Below are positions 1-8,205 of a stretch of 22,922 bases of DNA, in pieces. This DNA is from Treponema sp. UBA4307. Lineage in GTDB: Bacteria; Spirochaetota; Spirochaetia; Treponematales; Treponemataceae. The first letter of the stretch is position 1. Every line of letters starts with the position of its first letter. The stretch is from NCBI GenBank assembly GCA_002394685.1, contig DGUP01000015.1:1-22922 (forward strand). The letters run 5' to 3'. The notes below the pieces were generated by a model. The model was not told where the DNA came from. It did no database searches and worked only from the letters and a program-made list of their open reading frames with translations. Position numbers and translations under genes: made by a program.

Positions 1-63
1 AGTCCGTAGTCTACATGGCAAAAGGGAGCTGTAATAGTGTATTTCGCACGCGGACTACGGACT
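1..63. repeat. Perfect 11-bp inverted repeat at the window edge
   Basis: AGTCCGTAGTC at 1-11 is the exact reverse complement of GACTACGGACT at 53-63, enclosing 41 bases. There is no T-tract on either side, so it does not look like an intrinsic terminator. It lies just beyond the 3' end of the decayed minus-strand chimera. It could be part of a larger repeat cut by the window edge, a recombination footprint, or a stable stem-loop. Its function is unknown. Confidence 0.6.
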
Positions 64-141
64 AATCTACAAAAACCAGCATTTCGGTACGTAAATTCCA
101 CAAATAACAATGCATCAGCCCCTCCCTTCCCCACATACAAA

Positions 142-945
142 TCAGCAATTCAAAAATGCCAGTACTCGGTCGTAAAAGTCCTTTGCTTCGGTAAATGTTC
201 CGTGGCCCAGACCTTCATAAATGTAAACTTCTGTGCGGGATATGCCCTGTGAAAACTATTCTGGCGCATCGTTTCCAACTGTTTTGTCATGGGAACCGGA
301 TATAATATATGCAGGACACTGGATTTTACAAAGTTCACTTCTGGCATCGGAATACATTTTTTCTGCGGTATCAATCATCAAAGCTGCATGATCTTCTTTT
401 TTTACCATTTCTATCCATCCGGTGACAGCTTCTTTTACAACCTTATTTGCATATGGAGTTGTAACCGCAAGAATTAGTTTATCCATAATTTCAGGATAAG
501 TTATGGCAATATACTGAGCAATCATCTGAGCCATATTCTTTTCAGATTCGATTGCGTCTTTTTTATTTGCTAATATTGTTGTAAATATTTTTATCATGAA
601 CTTAGAAAAGCCGCTCTTCTTTTCGTAATTAAATCCGCCGGGACAATAAAATGCTTTTAATGATTTCCATTCTTCTTCGGTAAAGTTTCCACGAATTGCA
701 GCAGGAATTTCAGGACTTTCAGCAGGACTTCCACCTACTCCAAAAACAATCAATTTTTTCCGGCAGGGGAAAGAAGAGGTATCTGCTTTTTGAATCAGGC
801 AAGATTTTTTTCCACCAGCCATGAACCAGCCACCAAATACAACTGCATCATATTCAGAAAGCCTCACTTTCTTAGCCTGCTTAAACTCTGCACATTCAGC
901 CCCCCACTCACCGCTGATCCATTCTGCGTACCTTAATATTGATTT
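142..945 (-). pseudogene. Decayed chimera: flavodoxin-like protein fused to alpha/beta hydrolase C-terminus
   Basis: Read on the minus strand, about 945-530 encodes most of a flavodoxin-domain protein (YAEWIS, LSEYDAVVFGGWFMAGG, IVFGVGGSPAESPE, FYCPGGFNYEKKSGFSKFM). About 530-142 encodes the C-terminal part of an alpha/beta hydrolase (MIAQYIAITYPE, LAVTTPYAN, SGSHDKTVG with the likely acid Asp, YEGLGHGTF with the likely catalytic His). The flavodoxin part lacks its start codon and FMN phosphate loop. The hydrolase part lacks the nucleophile-serine segment and, from memory of the family, about 35 lid-region residues before SELCKIQCP. An in-frame TAG at 258-256 interrupts the hydrolase; homology resumes straight after it and ends at a TGA at 144-142. 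The longest intact ORF (GTG at 867 to 256, 203 aa) would therefore encode a protein without a complete active site in either half. I infer a deletion joined two neighbouring genes, followed by decay. Confidence 0.75.
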
Positions 946-966
946 TAAACCGTTTTGTGATATAAT
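939..966 (+). promoter_or_regulatory. Sigma70-type promoter for the 1000-2139 gene
   Basis: TTGATT (939-944) and TATAAT (961-966) are separated by 16 bp, with the predicted start of transcription near 973. The promoter lies on top of the truncated 5' end of the opposite-strand pseudogene, so the rearrangement may have shaped it. Confidence 0.55.
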
Positions 967-999
967 TTCCCTTAGTTTTAGGAAATGGTGGGAGAAAAC

Positions 1000-2139
1000 T
1001 TGAGTAATGGCACTTCTCCAGGAAAAGGGGGAGTTTCGGCACAGACATTTGAATATACCTCAGTAACAATTGAATCATTCTTTGACAAAGATGAAATGAA
1101 AAAGAATGAGGTCAAGACGGGTATTATTGTATTAACTCCACATCAAAATGATCTTGTAAACAAACTCATTGTAAAGCTCACTGAAAATGCCCCGGAAAAA
1201 ATCGAAAGAATACAGTCCAGACTTGATGACGTAGAAAAACTTGCTGCAGCAATTGCCCAGTTCCCGTCACTTCTGGAAAGAACAAATATGACATCATCCG
1301 TCAGAACTCCTGAAGCCCTGGTTGAAAGCCTTGTTTCCTATCAGGATGATGGTGATACTACCCTTCACATGCCTTCAAAGGCTATTCTGGGAAAGGGATT
1401 CCTTGTAGCAAAAATTCATACTTTCTATTCCATGTCCCGTCTGGCAAAGCTTTATACAGATATGTCAGACAAGGAAGTTAAGGAATATACAGACGAAACT
1501 GTTTCCATGATGTTTACCCTCATGGCGGAAGACGTTTACATCAACCTGATTCATGATACAACTTTGTCTATGGACCTGCGCCGTCAGCTGGCAAATTCCC
1601 TGATTATTCTTTGGGAACACCGGGCTGACCAGACTATTTCTGATATTGCACCGGTTCTTCAGGAAGTCTGGTCTGCACGAAGAACCCTGGCTCCTGCTTT
1701 TGGAACAATGATGGGAACTTCAGAACTGCTTCTGGTAAGCCTTCAGATGGATGAACAGTGGACTCTCTTTATAAAAAAGCGTCTTGGAGATCCGGAAGTA
1801 AGCCAGGCAATGGAAGAATTCCTCTTTGGTATTTCCTATGAACAGATCGGCCGCCTCAGAAGCATCCTTAAGGAACAGGGAATCAGGGCCATTGGTCGTG
1901 ATGAAGTAAGCGCCTATCTTGGTGAACACGTAAAGACAGATGTAAGCCTGGATTACAGGGACTTCTATCTGCTTTACACTGTCCGCAGGGATAATGCCCG
2001 TGCAAGACAGAGACTCCACCTTGAAGGTCCAAAGAAAACTCTTGAAGATCACTTTATCCGCTTTGTTCTGGAAGCCCAGCAGGAAAAACAGAATATGGAT
2101 CCTGTTATTTCCGTCAGTTCAGACAATACAAAACTCTAG
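1000..2139 (+). CDS. Conserved-looking hypothetical protein, predicted soluble and helical
   Basis: I do not recognise the family. The 379-residue product has no signal peptide or membrane segment and is rich in charged, helix-forming stretches (for example the EKIERIQSRLDDVEKLAAAI region, then MSDKEVKEYTDETVSMM), suggesting a cytoplasmic all-helical protein. The C-terminal tail (about the last 15 residues) is Ser/Asp/Asn-rich and probably flexible. Start choice: an ATG at 985 has AGGAA directly against it, which is too close. A TTG at 1000 has GGTGGGAG (988-994) five bases upstream, so I prefer TTG; ATG 985 would add five residues. A sigma70-type promoter lies at 939-966. The next gene, PRPP synthetase, follows after about 140 bp with its own promoter, so the two need not be co-transcribed. 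No function is proposed. Confidence 0.85.
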   Translation: MSNGTSPGKGGVSAQTFEYTSVTIESFFDKDEMKKNEVKTGIIVLTPHQNDLVNKLIVKLTENAPEKIERIQSRLDDVEKLAAAIAQFPSLLERTNMTSSVRTPEALVESLVSYQDDGDTTLHMPSKAILGKGFLVAKIHTFYSMSRLAKLYTDMSDKEVKEYTDETVSMMFTLMAEDVYINLIHDTTLSMDLRRQLANSLIILWEHRADQTISDIAPVLQEVWSARRTLAPAFGTMMGTSELLLVSLQMDEQWTLFIKKRLGDPEVSQAMEEFLFGISYEQIGRLRSILKEQGIRAIGRDEVSAYLGEHVKTDVSLDYRDFYLLYTVRRDNARARQRLHLEGPKKTLEDHFIRFVLEAQQEKQNMDPVISVSSDNTKL

Positions 2140-2188
2140 TACTTCAAAATAGTTTACCTCATATTATCAGAATTTAAGCACGGCTTTA

Positions 2189-2217
2189 TTGAATACCAGG
2201 CCCTTTTTAAGTTATTA
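2189..2217 (+). promoter_or_regulatory. Probable promoter for PRPP synthetase
   Basis: TTGAAT (2189-2194) is followed after 17 bp by TTATTA (2212-2217), or after 18 bp by TATTAT. This leaves a 5' leader of about 60 bases before the ATG at 2284. The -10 is only moderately close to consensus. Confidence 0.4.
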
Positions 2218-2283
2218 TGGGGCGAGTTGTCCGGATATTTTTTCCAGGCAGACTCCCCACATCAATTTAACAAGGAAAGAATA

Positions 2284-3567
2284 ATGCCGTATTCTGAACC
2301 TACAAATCTTGCAATAGTTGCATGCCCGGGTGGTGAATCGTTTGCAAACGAAGTAATCACACATTTACGCCACATGTACAAGCACCGCTTCACATTAAAG
2401 AGTGATGTAATTGCTAAGCGCTATGATCTTGAAAAAGACAAGCTGGTACAGCAGATTAACCTCGAAAATGATTTGAAGACAAGTGACTTATGTATCCGCG
2501 GAATGATCGACAAGTATCGTCCACCTGCATTCAAGGTTAATACAAGATTTACTTATTTTGCCAACGGAGAGTTCAAGGCTGAACTGCTTGACTGTATCCG
2601 TGGAAAAGACGTGTACATTTTTCAGGATGTAGAAAATCATGAACCTATCGCTATGAACGATGGAAAGAACATCATGCGTTTTTCAGTAAACGATCACGTG
2701 ATGAATCTCCTTGTTACTATCGATGCAGTACGCCAGGCTGGAGCTGACTCCATTACTCTGGTTCTGCCGGTTTACCCTTACAGCCGCCAGCACAAAAAGA
2801 AGAGCCGCGAAGGCTTAACAGCAGCCCTCCTCGGCCACATTTACGAAATGATGGAAGTTAAGAGAATCATTACCCTGGACCTCCACTCACGTGAAATCGT
2901 AAATGCTTTCTCTCACACTCACTGTGAAAACCTCCACGCTTCTTACCAGATTATCAGGGAACTTGCAAAGGTTGTTGACCTGACAGGCAAGACAGAAGAT
3001 CTGGTTGTAGTAAGTCCGGACACAGGAGCAATTGACCGTAACAAATTCTATGCAACCGGCCTTAAAAAGCCTCTTGCAATGATATACAAAGAAAGAGACT
3101 ATTCTATTGTTACCCAGGATGCAAAAAACACAAACATTAAGAGCATTAAGCTTTTAGGTGACGTTAAGGGAAAGGTTGCTTTCCTTGCAGACGATATGCT
3201 TGGTACAGGTGGTACTCTTCTCAAGGCTATGACATTCCTTCACGAACAGGGCGCAACAAAAGTAATTGCAGCTATCAGCCTTCCATTCTTTACAGGAAAT
3301 GCAATTGAACTTTTTGATGAAGCATACAAGAAGGGCCTCTTCTACAGAATCATTGGTACAAATGCTGTTTACCACGAAGAACTTCTTAAGAGGGAATGGT
3401 ACATCAGTACAAACGTTTCAGGCTTATTTGCAAACGTTGTAACAAGACTGCACCATCAGCAGTCACTTAGCGATCTTCTGGATAACCGTTCAATCATCGA
3501 CAAGCTGATTAAGGTTTCAGATCCTGATTCAAAAAAGGATGACGCTAAAACAATCGAAAAAGAGTAA
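2284..3567 (+). CDS. prs: Ribose-phosphate pyrophosphokinase (PRPP synthetase), enlarged form
   Basis: Transfers pyrophosphate from ATP to ribose 5-phosphate to make PRPP, the precursor for purine, pyrimidine, histidine, tryptophan and NAD synthesis; cytoplasmic. The ATG at 2284 has AAGGAAAG just upstream and is preferred over a TTG at 2227. Visible features are the YFANGEF segment (about residue 91), PVYPYSRQHKKKSREG (162-177) matching the ATP/ribose-phosphate region, the catalytic-type histidine in TLDLHSRE (H201), VVSPDTGAIDR (242-252) and the PRPP loop LADDMLGTGGTL (301-312). At 427 residues it is about 110 longer than the usual ~315. The extra length is mainly an insertion at about residues 36-85, a shorter one after FQDVENHEP, and a charged C-terminal tail. 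A hairpin follows the stop. Confidence 0.93.
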   Translation: MPYSEPTNLAIVACPGGESFANEVITHLRHMYKHRFTLKSDVIAKRYDLEKDKLVQQINLENDLKTSDLCIRGMIDKYRPPAFKVNTRFTYFANGEFKAELLDCIRGKDVYIFQDVENHEPIAMNDGKNIMRFSVNDHVMNLLVTIDAVRQAGADSITLVLPVYPYSRQHKKKSREGLTAALLGHIYEMMEVKRIITLDLHSREIVNAFSHTHCENLHASYQIIRELAKVVDLTGKTEDLVVVSPDTGAIDRNKFYATGLKKPLAMIYKERDYSIVTQDAKNTNIKSIKLLGDVKGKVAFLADDMLGTGGTLLKAMTFLHEQGATKVIAAISLPFFTGNAIELFDEAYKKGLFYRIIGTNAVYHEELLKREWYISTNVSGLFANVVTRLHHQQSLSDLLDNRSIIDKLIKVSDPDSKKDDAKTIEKE

Positions 3568-3582
3568 GCAGAAATAAAAGAA

Positions 3583-3630
3583 AAGGTCATGTTTTGCAGA
3601 TTTTTTTCTTCAGAACATGGCCTTCATTTT
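3583..3630 (+). terminator. Probable intrinsic terminator after prs
   Basis: AAGGTCATGTT (3583-3593) pairs with AACATGGCCTT (3614-3624), an 11-bp stem with one G-U pair and a 20-base T-rich loop. The following tract CATTTTCAT is only moderately T-rich, so termination may be incomplete and the kinase gene 63 bp further on could be partly read through. Confidence 0.5.
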
Positions 3631-3692
3631 CATCCGGCCATTGAAAAATCATCAGCAATAAAATCATTTTAACGGGAAGCAGAATAAGCTTT

Positions 3693-4898
3693 ATGAATTT
3701 AAAGACAGTCTTAAGCGTAGACATTGGGAGCTCTTCTTTAAAAGCGGCAATCATAGACAGCCGGGGCAAAGTTCTGGCAAAAAGCCGCATGCCTTATCTC
3801 CCATCACCTTCTGAAAACTACTCTGCTGCAAAAGACTGGGAAAAGTTTTTCTATCTTGCTGCAGACGAATGTATGGAAAAAGCAGGTCTTCTGCCTGACG
3901 CCGTCTGTATCAGCGGAAACGGCCCAACTCTGGTAAGCCAGGACGGAACAACTCTTTTGTGGAGCCACAAGGTTGAACAGAATTCACCTTCCCTTTTTAT
4001 TCCCCGGATTTTATATTTCATAAATAATTTCACGGAAAGTTTTTCATCAACAAAATATCTCTTTTCCGGCCCTGAATACCTAATTTATCAATTAACAGGA
4101 AAGGCCCTCACGATTCTTCCGGAAGAAAGATACCTTACCGCTTACTGGACTGAGGAAAAACTTAGGGAAGCAGGTCTTTCATCCAGGGACATTCAAAAAC
4201 TTCCTCCCTACCAGGCACCTGGAACTCAAGCAGGCACAATGCTTCTGAAAGGAAAAAGCGTTGCAGTTTATACCGGTGCGCCTGACTTTGTAAGTGCCCT
4301 CATCGGAACTGCTACAGTCAGTCCACTTAAATTATGCGACAGGTCTGGTTCAAGCGAAGGCCTGAATTTGTGTACCGAAAATCCTCTTTCAGATCCAGAA
4401 CTCCGCACCCTTCCTTCGGCCATAAAACCTTTGTGGAATCTGTCCTATCTCATTCCCCAGAGCGGGGCACCTTTTGAAAAATACAAAAAATCCCTTGAAG
4501 AACACGAGGGAAAAAACTTAAGCTACAGCGAACTTATTGAGCTCTGCCTGCACCAGAAGGAAGCCATTTACCTTGAAGGCCGGGCCCTTATGATAGAAAT
4601 TGCCCGTAACGTAAAGAAGGGGCTGGATATATTAAGAAAAGTCTTAAATGCACAAAACCTCCAGCTTCCGGATAAAATGATTGTTACCGGCGGCCAGGCA
4701 AAGAATCTGGAATGGCTTCAGTTAAAAAGTTCAATCTGCGGAATGGAACTTCTTGTTCCTGAATGCACTGATGCAGAACTTACAGGAGATGCAGTTTTTG
4801 CTTTTACAGGCATGGGGCTCTTTACAAGTTTTGCCCAGGGAGCTGAAGAACTTTGCAGAATCCAGAGGAGCATAAAACCTCAGGACTGCCCTTTTTAA
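3693..4898 (+). CDS. FGGY-family carbohydrate kinase, short form
   Basis: Expected to phosphorylate a sugar or polyol with ATP in the cytoplasm. Residues 1-20 carry the ASKHA phosphate-1 motif (VLSVDIGSSSLKAAI). VYTGAPDFVSALIG holds the Asp expected to be the catalytic base. CDRSGSSEGL is like the family's D-x-SGTS segment. The C-terminal nucleotide-binding part has IVTGGQAKNLEWLQ and ECTDAELTGDAVFAF. At 401 residues it is about 100 shorter than xylulokinase or glycerol kinase (~500), and the usual SGQMHG segment is replaced by SGNGPTL. Both differences make the substrate uncertain; I would not call it XylB. The RBS is weak (GGGAAG about 15 bases upstream). A HAD phosphatase gene follows after 39 bp, probably in one operon. 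Confidence 0.85.
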   Translation: MNLKTVLSVDIGSSSLKAAIIDSRGKVLAKSRMPYLPSPSENYSAAKDWEKFFYLAADECMEKAGLLPDAVCISGNGPTLVSQDGTTLLWSHKVEQNSPSLFIPRILYFINNFTESFSSTKYLFSGPEYLIYQLTGKALTILPEERYLTAYWTEEKLREAGLSSRDIQKLPPYQAPGTQAGTMLLKGKSVAVYTGAPDFVSALIGTATVSPLKLCDRSGSSEGLNLCTENPLSDPELRTLPSAIKPLWNLSYLIPQSGAPFEKYKKSLEEHEGKNLSYSELIELCLHQKEAIYLEGRALMIEIARNVKKGLDILRKVLNAQNLQLPDKMIVTGGQAKNLEWLQLKSSICGMELLVPECTDAELTGDAVFAFTGMGLFTSFAQGAEELCRIQRSIKPQDCPF

Positions 4899-4937
4899 GT
4901 TCAGGCGGCTTAACATTTTTGATTCAGGATTATTGAA

Positions 4938-5597
4938 ATGGAAATATATAAAATTCCTCGGAATACAAAAGCAATTATATTTGACATAGACGGAACTCTT
5001 TACAACAGCGATGAGTATGTTGCTGAACAGGTTGACGTGCAGATCCGCTACTGGTCAAAACTGAAAGGAATCAGCGCTGACCAGGGAAGAAAGCTTATGG
5101 AAGATTTCCGCAGGGAATGGTCAAAAAACCATCAGGGAAAGAAAATCAGTCTGGGGAATGCATTTACCCACTTTGGAATTGATATTGATACAAGCATCCG
5201 CTGGCGTAATCAGCTTATGAGGCCTGAAGACTATCTTTCTACGGACACAAAACTGATTCTGGCACTGGAGGAGCTGAAGGCAGAAGGCATTAAGATGATT
5301 GCCGTAACCAATAACCCGGTAGAGGCTGCCCGAAAAACCTTAAAGGCTGTTGGAATTGATTTCCTCATTCCCCATATTGTGGGACTGGATACATGTCATC
5401 TGTCAAAACCTGCCCGCCCCATGCTGGACAAGGCTCTGGAAATTCTCAACTGCAAGGCGGAAGATGTTATTTCAATTGGTGACCGCTACGACATTGACCT
5501 GGCCCTGCCTCTTGAAATGGGAATGGGAGGAATTGTTGTAGCAGGAGCTTTTGAACTTTATGATCTGCCTGCCCTGCTGAGAAAAAAATCATCCTGA
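4938..5597 (+). CDS. HAD-superfamily hydrolase, phosphoglycolate-phosphatase-like
   Basis: A predicted cytoplasmic Mg2+-dependent phosphatase of 219 residues. Motif I is IIFDIDGTLYNS, with D16 the expected phospho-aspartate and D18 the acid/base. A helical cap domain spans roughly residues 22-100. Motif II is IAVTNN (T124), the motif III lysine is in LSKPARP (K157), and motif IV is GDRYDIDLAL (D182 to D187). All catalytic positions are present. The start has AGGA about nine bases upstream. Its proximity to the sugar kinase gene suggests action on the kinase's product or repair of a sugar-phosphate by-product; this is inference. Many HAD enzymes have broad specificity, so the substrate is not assignable. 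Confidence 0.88.
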   Translation: MEIYKIPRNTKAIIFDIDGTLYNSDEYVAEQVDVQIRYWSKLKGISADQGRKLMEDFRREWSKNHQGKKISLGNAFTHFGIDIDTSIRWRNQLMRPEDYLSTDTKLILALEELKAEGIKMIAVTNNPVEAARKTLKAVGIDFLIPHIVGLDTCHLSKPARPMLDKALEILNCKAEDVISIGDRYDIDLALPLEMGMGGIVVAGAFELYDLPALLRKKSS

Positions 5598-5708
5598 ATA
5601 CAAAAAAAACGTAATTTTTTTTACTTTCGAAAGTCCCCATTTATTGTGTACTTTTTAATTTTATCCTAAATAAAACACTATTTGTGGGTTAAAAGCCTAT
5701 TTATGTCA

Positions 5709-5737
5709 TTGAATTAAAAGGGATAAAGGTTTATATT
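5709..5737 (+). promoter_or_regulatory. Promoter for pflB
   Basis: TTGAAT (5709-5714) and TATATT (5732-5737) are spaced by exactly 17 bp. The predicted start near 5744 gives a leader of about 65 bases. Upstream sequence (5598-5700) is very AT-rich, including A8-CGTAA-T8, which might act as a weak terminator for the HAD gene or as an UP-type element. No clear FNR or Rex palindrome was seen. Confidence 0.65.
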
Positions 5738-5746
5738 AAAACCATA

Positions 5747-5776
5747 ACAAACATGGTTCACTCTCACGTTTGTGAG
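5747..5776 (+). other. Overlapping short hairpins in the pflB leader
   Basis: ACAAAC (5747-5752) can pair with GTTTGT (5768-5773). Alternatively CTCAC (5763-5767) can pair with GTGAG (5772-5776) around a GTTT tetraloop. The two share bases 5768-5773 and so exclude each other. Both are short (5-6 bp) and lie about 20 bases before the ribosome-binding site. Any role in mRNA stability or switching is speculative. Confidence 0.25.
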
Positions 5777-5808
5777 TTTTGAATTTAACTATCCAAAGAG
5801 GTTTTATT

Positions 5809-8166
5809 ATGATCCAGAAAGAAGAATGGAACGGCTTCAAAGGTCGTTTGTGGAAGGAAGAAGTCAATGTACGCGACTTCATCCAGAACAACTACACACC
5901 TTATGATGGTGATGCAAGCTTCCTCGCTGGTCCAACAGCAGCTACAACAAAGCTGTTTGATGAACTCCAGAAATTACAGAAGGAAGAACACAATAAGAAG
6001 TCTATCGGATTAGACGGAAAAGAAAGAACAGGTGTTCTTGATATGGACACCGATATCGTAACAGGTCTTACAGCTCACAAGCCTGGATACATCTGCCCTG
6101 AGGGTAAGGATCTTGAACAGGTTGTAGGTCTCCAGACAGACAAGCCTTTAAAGAGAGCCTTCATGCCTTATGGTGGAATCAAGATGGCTGAACAGTCATG
6201 CGAAATGTACGGTTACAAGCCAAATCCAGAACTCCACAAGATTTTCACAGAATACCACAAGACACACAACCAGGGTGTATTTGATGTTTACACACCAGAA
6301 CACCGCGCTGTACGTTCAGCACACATCCTTACAGGTTTGCCTGATACATACGGACGTGGACGTATCGTTGGTGACTACCGCCGTGTAGCACTTTATGGTA
6401 TTGACTTCCTCATCAAGGAAAAGCAGAAGGACTTCGACAACATCGGTGATGGCACAATGACCGAAGAAGTTATCCGCCTCCGCGAAGAAGTTACAGACCA
6501 GATCAACGCCCTCAAGGGTCTTAAGGAAATGGCTGCCCTCTATGGTTTCGATATTTCTAAGCCAGCTAAGACAGCAAAAGAAGCATTCCAGTGGCTCTAC
6601 TTTGGTTACCTGGGTGCAGTAAAGACACAGAACGGTGCTGCTATGTCAGTAGGTCGTGTTTCTACATTCCTCGACATTTACATCGAACGTGATATGAAGG
6701 CTGGAGTTCTTACAGAAGAAAAGGCTCAGGAACTTGTTGACCACATGGTAATGAAGTTCCGCATGGTACGTTTTGCACGTATCGAAAGCTACAACCAGCT
6801 CTTCTCTGGAGACCCAATCTGGGCAACTCTTGAAGTTGGTGGTCTTGGACAGGATGGCCGCTCAATGGTAACAAAGAACGACTACCGTTTCCTCCACACA
6901 CTGGAAAACATGGGTCCTTCACCAGAGCCTAACATGACAGTTCTCTACTCAAAGAGACTTCAGGACAACTTCCGCAAGTACGCTGCAAAGATTTCTATCG
7001 ATACATCTTCAATTCAGTACGAAAATGATGATGTAATGCGCCCAATCTGGGGTGATGACTACTCAATCTGCTGCTGTGTATCTGCAACAAGAACAGGTAA
7101 GGAAATGCAGTTCTTCGGAGCTCGCGCTAACCTTGCAAAGGCTCTCCTCTACGCATTCAACGGTGGTAAAGACGAAGGCCTCAAGAAGGGTATGCAGATT
7201 GGTCCTGAATATGCACCAATCACAGATGATGTTATCGATGCATCTAACTACCCAATGGTTGTTCGCAAGTACAAGGCAATGCTCGAATGGCTGGCTGATG
7301 TTTACGTAAACGTACTCAACGCTATCCATTACATGCACGATAAGTACTACTACGAAGCAGAAGAACTTGCTCTTGAAGATACAGATGTTCAGAGAACATT
7401 CGCTACTGGTATTGCAGGCTTCTCTCACGTTGTTGACTCTCTGTCAGCAATGAAGTACGCAAAGGTTCACGTTAACCGCGAACAGGTTGAAGTTAAGGAC
7501 AAGGCTGGTAACGTAATTGATACAGTTACTCTTGTTAAGGACTTCACAGTAGAAGGCGACTTCCCACGCTACGGTCAGGATGATGATCGTGCTGATGATA
7601 TTGCAGTTGAACTCCTCAAGACATTCATGAATATGATCAGAAAGCACCCAACATACCGCAATGCTGAACCATCAACATCTATCCTTACAATTACATCTAA
7701 CGTTGTATATGGTAAGGCAACAGGTGCTCTCCCTAACGGACGTCCAGCAGGCGCTCCATTCTCACCAGGTGCTAACCCATCTTACGGTGCAGAAACAAAG
7801 GGTCTTATCAAGTCTTTGAACTCAGTTGCAAAGCTTCCATACCACTACGCACTGGATGGTATTTCAAATACTCAGACAATCAACCCAAGTGCTCTTGGTC
7901 ACGATGAAAACGAACGCATCGAAAACCTTGTTAACGTTCTTGACGGCTACTTTGATATGGGACCAGAATCTGGCCACACTGGAGCTCACCACCTGAACGT
8001 AAACGTATTTGGTGTTGAAAAGCTTAAGGACTGCCAGGCTCACCCAGAGAAACCTGAATACGCTAACTTCACAGTTCGCGTTTCTGGTTACGCAGTTCGC
8101 TTCATCAACCTTACAAAGGAACAGCAGGACGACGTTATTGCTCGTACTTGCCACGCTTCTCTGTAA
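5809..8166 (+). CDS. pflB: Formate C-acetyltransferase (pyruvate formate-lyase)
   Basis: Glycyl-radical enzyme converting pyruvate and CoA to acetyl-CoA and formate; the main anaerobic pyruvate route in mixed-acid fermenters; cytoplasmic. The product has 785 residues (E. coli PflB has 760). The active-site cysteines lie in SICCCVSATRTGKEMQFFGA: C421-C423, with C422/C423 corresponding to E. coli C418/C419. The radical glycine is G760 in RVSGYAVRF, 25 residues from the end. The third consecutive cysteine (C421) differs from the E. coli ACCVS. The ATG at 5809 has AGAGG upstream; an in-frame ATG at 5779 has no RBS. Codon use favours AAG, AAC, TTC and CTC more than the neighbouring kinase does, consistent with high expression. 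It needs the activase encoded at 9696. A strong terminator follows. Confidence 0.97.
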   Translation: MIQKEEWNGFKGRLWKEEVNVRDFIQNNYTPYDGDASFLAGPTAATTKLFDELQKLQKEEHNKKSIGLDGKERTGVLDMDTDIVTGLTAHKPGYICPEGKDLEQVVGLQTDKPLKRAFMPYGGIKMAEQSCEMYGYKPNPELHKIFTEYHKTHNQGVFDVYTPEHRAVRSAHILTGLPDTYGRGRIVGDYRRVALYGIDFLIKEKQKDFDNIGDGTMTEEVIRLREEVTDQINALKGLKEMAALYGFDISKPAKTAKEAFQWLYFGYLGAVKTQNGAAMSVGRVSTFLDIYIERDMKAGVLTEEKAQELVDHMVMKFRMVRFARIESYNQLFSGDPIWATLEVGGLGQDGRSMVTKNDYRFLHTLENMGPSPEPNMTVLYSKRLQDNFRKYAAKISIDTSSIQYENDDVMRPIWGDDYSICCCVSATRTGKEMQFFGARANLAKALLYAFNGGKDEGLKKGMQIGPEYAPITDDVIDASNYPMVVRKYKAMLEWLADVYVNVLNAIHYMHDKYYYEAEELALEDTDVQRTFATGIAGFSHVVDSLSAMKYAKVHVNREQVEVKDKAGNVIDTVTLVKDFTVEGDFPRYGQDDDRADDIAVELLKTFMNMIRKHPTYRNAEPSTSILTITSNVVYGKATGALPNGRPAGAPFSPGANPSYGAETKGLIKSLNSVAKLPYHYALDGISNTQTINPSALGHDENERIENLVNVLDGYFDMGPESGHTGAHHLNVNVFGVEKLKDCQAHPEKPEYANFTVRVSGYAVRFINLTKEQQDDVIARTCHASL

Positions 8167-8205
8167 TCTTGAAGCATCAGGTTCCTGTAAAGGCAGGGCC
8201 TGATA

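Noticed and set aside
1..63. Integron attC-like site (treponemal integrons are known)
   Set aside because: The repeat lacks the expected GTT/AAC core-site triplets and the double-arm R/L organisation.
256..258. TAG read through as pyrrolysine or another amino acid in the hydrolase remnant
   Set aside because: The gene also lacks its start, nucleophile region and an internal segment, so decay explains the stop better than recoding.
5608..5630. A8-CGTAA-T8 as a terminator after the HAD gene
   Set aside because: A pure A-T stem with no GC base is too weak to call; noted only in the pflB promoter entry.
5753..5782. Nine-codon leader ORF (ATG GTT ... TGA) in the pflB 5' leader
   Set aside because: No ribosome-binding site, very close to the predicted transcription start, and no codon pattern suggesting attenuation.
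7063..7428. 121-codon ORF antisense to pflB
   Set aside because: Shadow of the highly biased pflB coding sequence; no RBS or recognisable motif.
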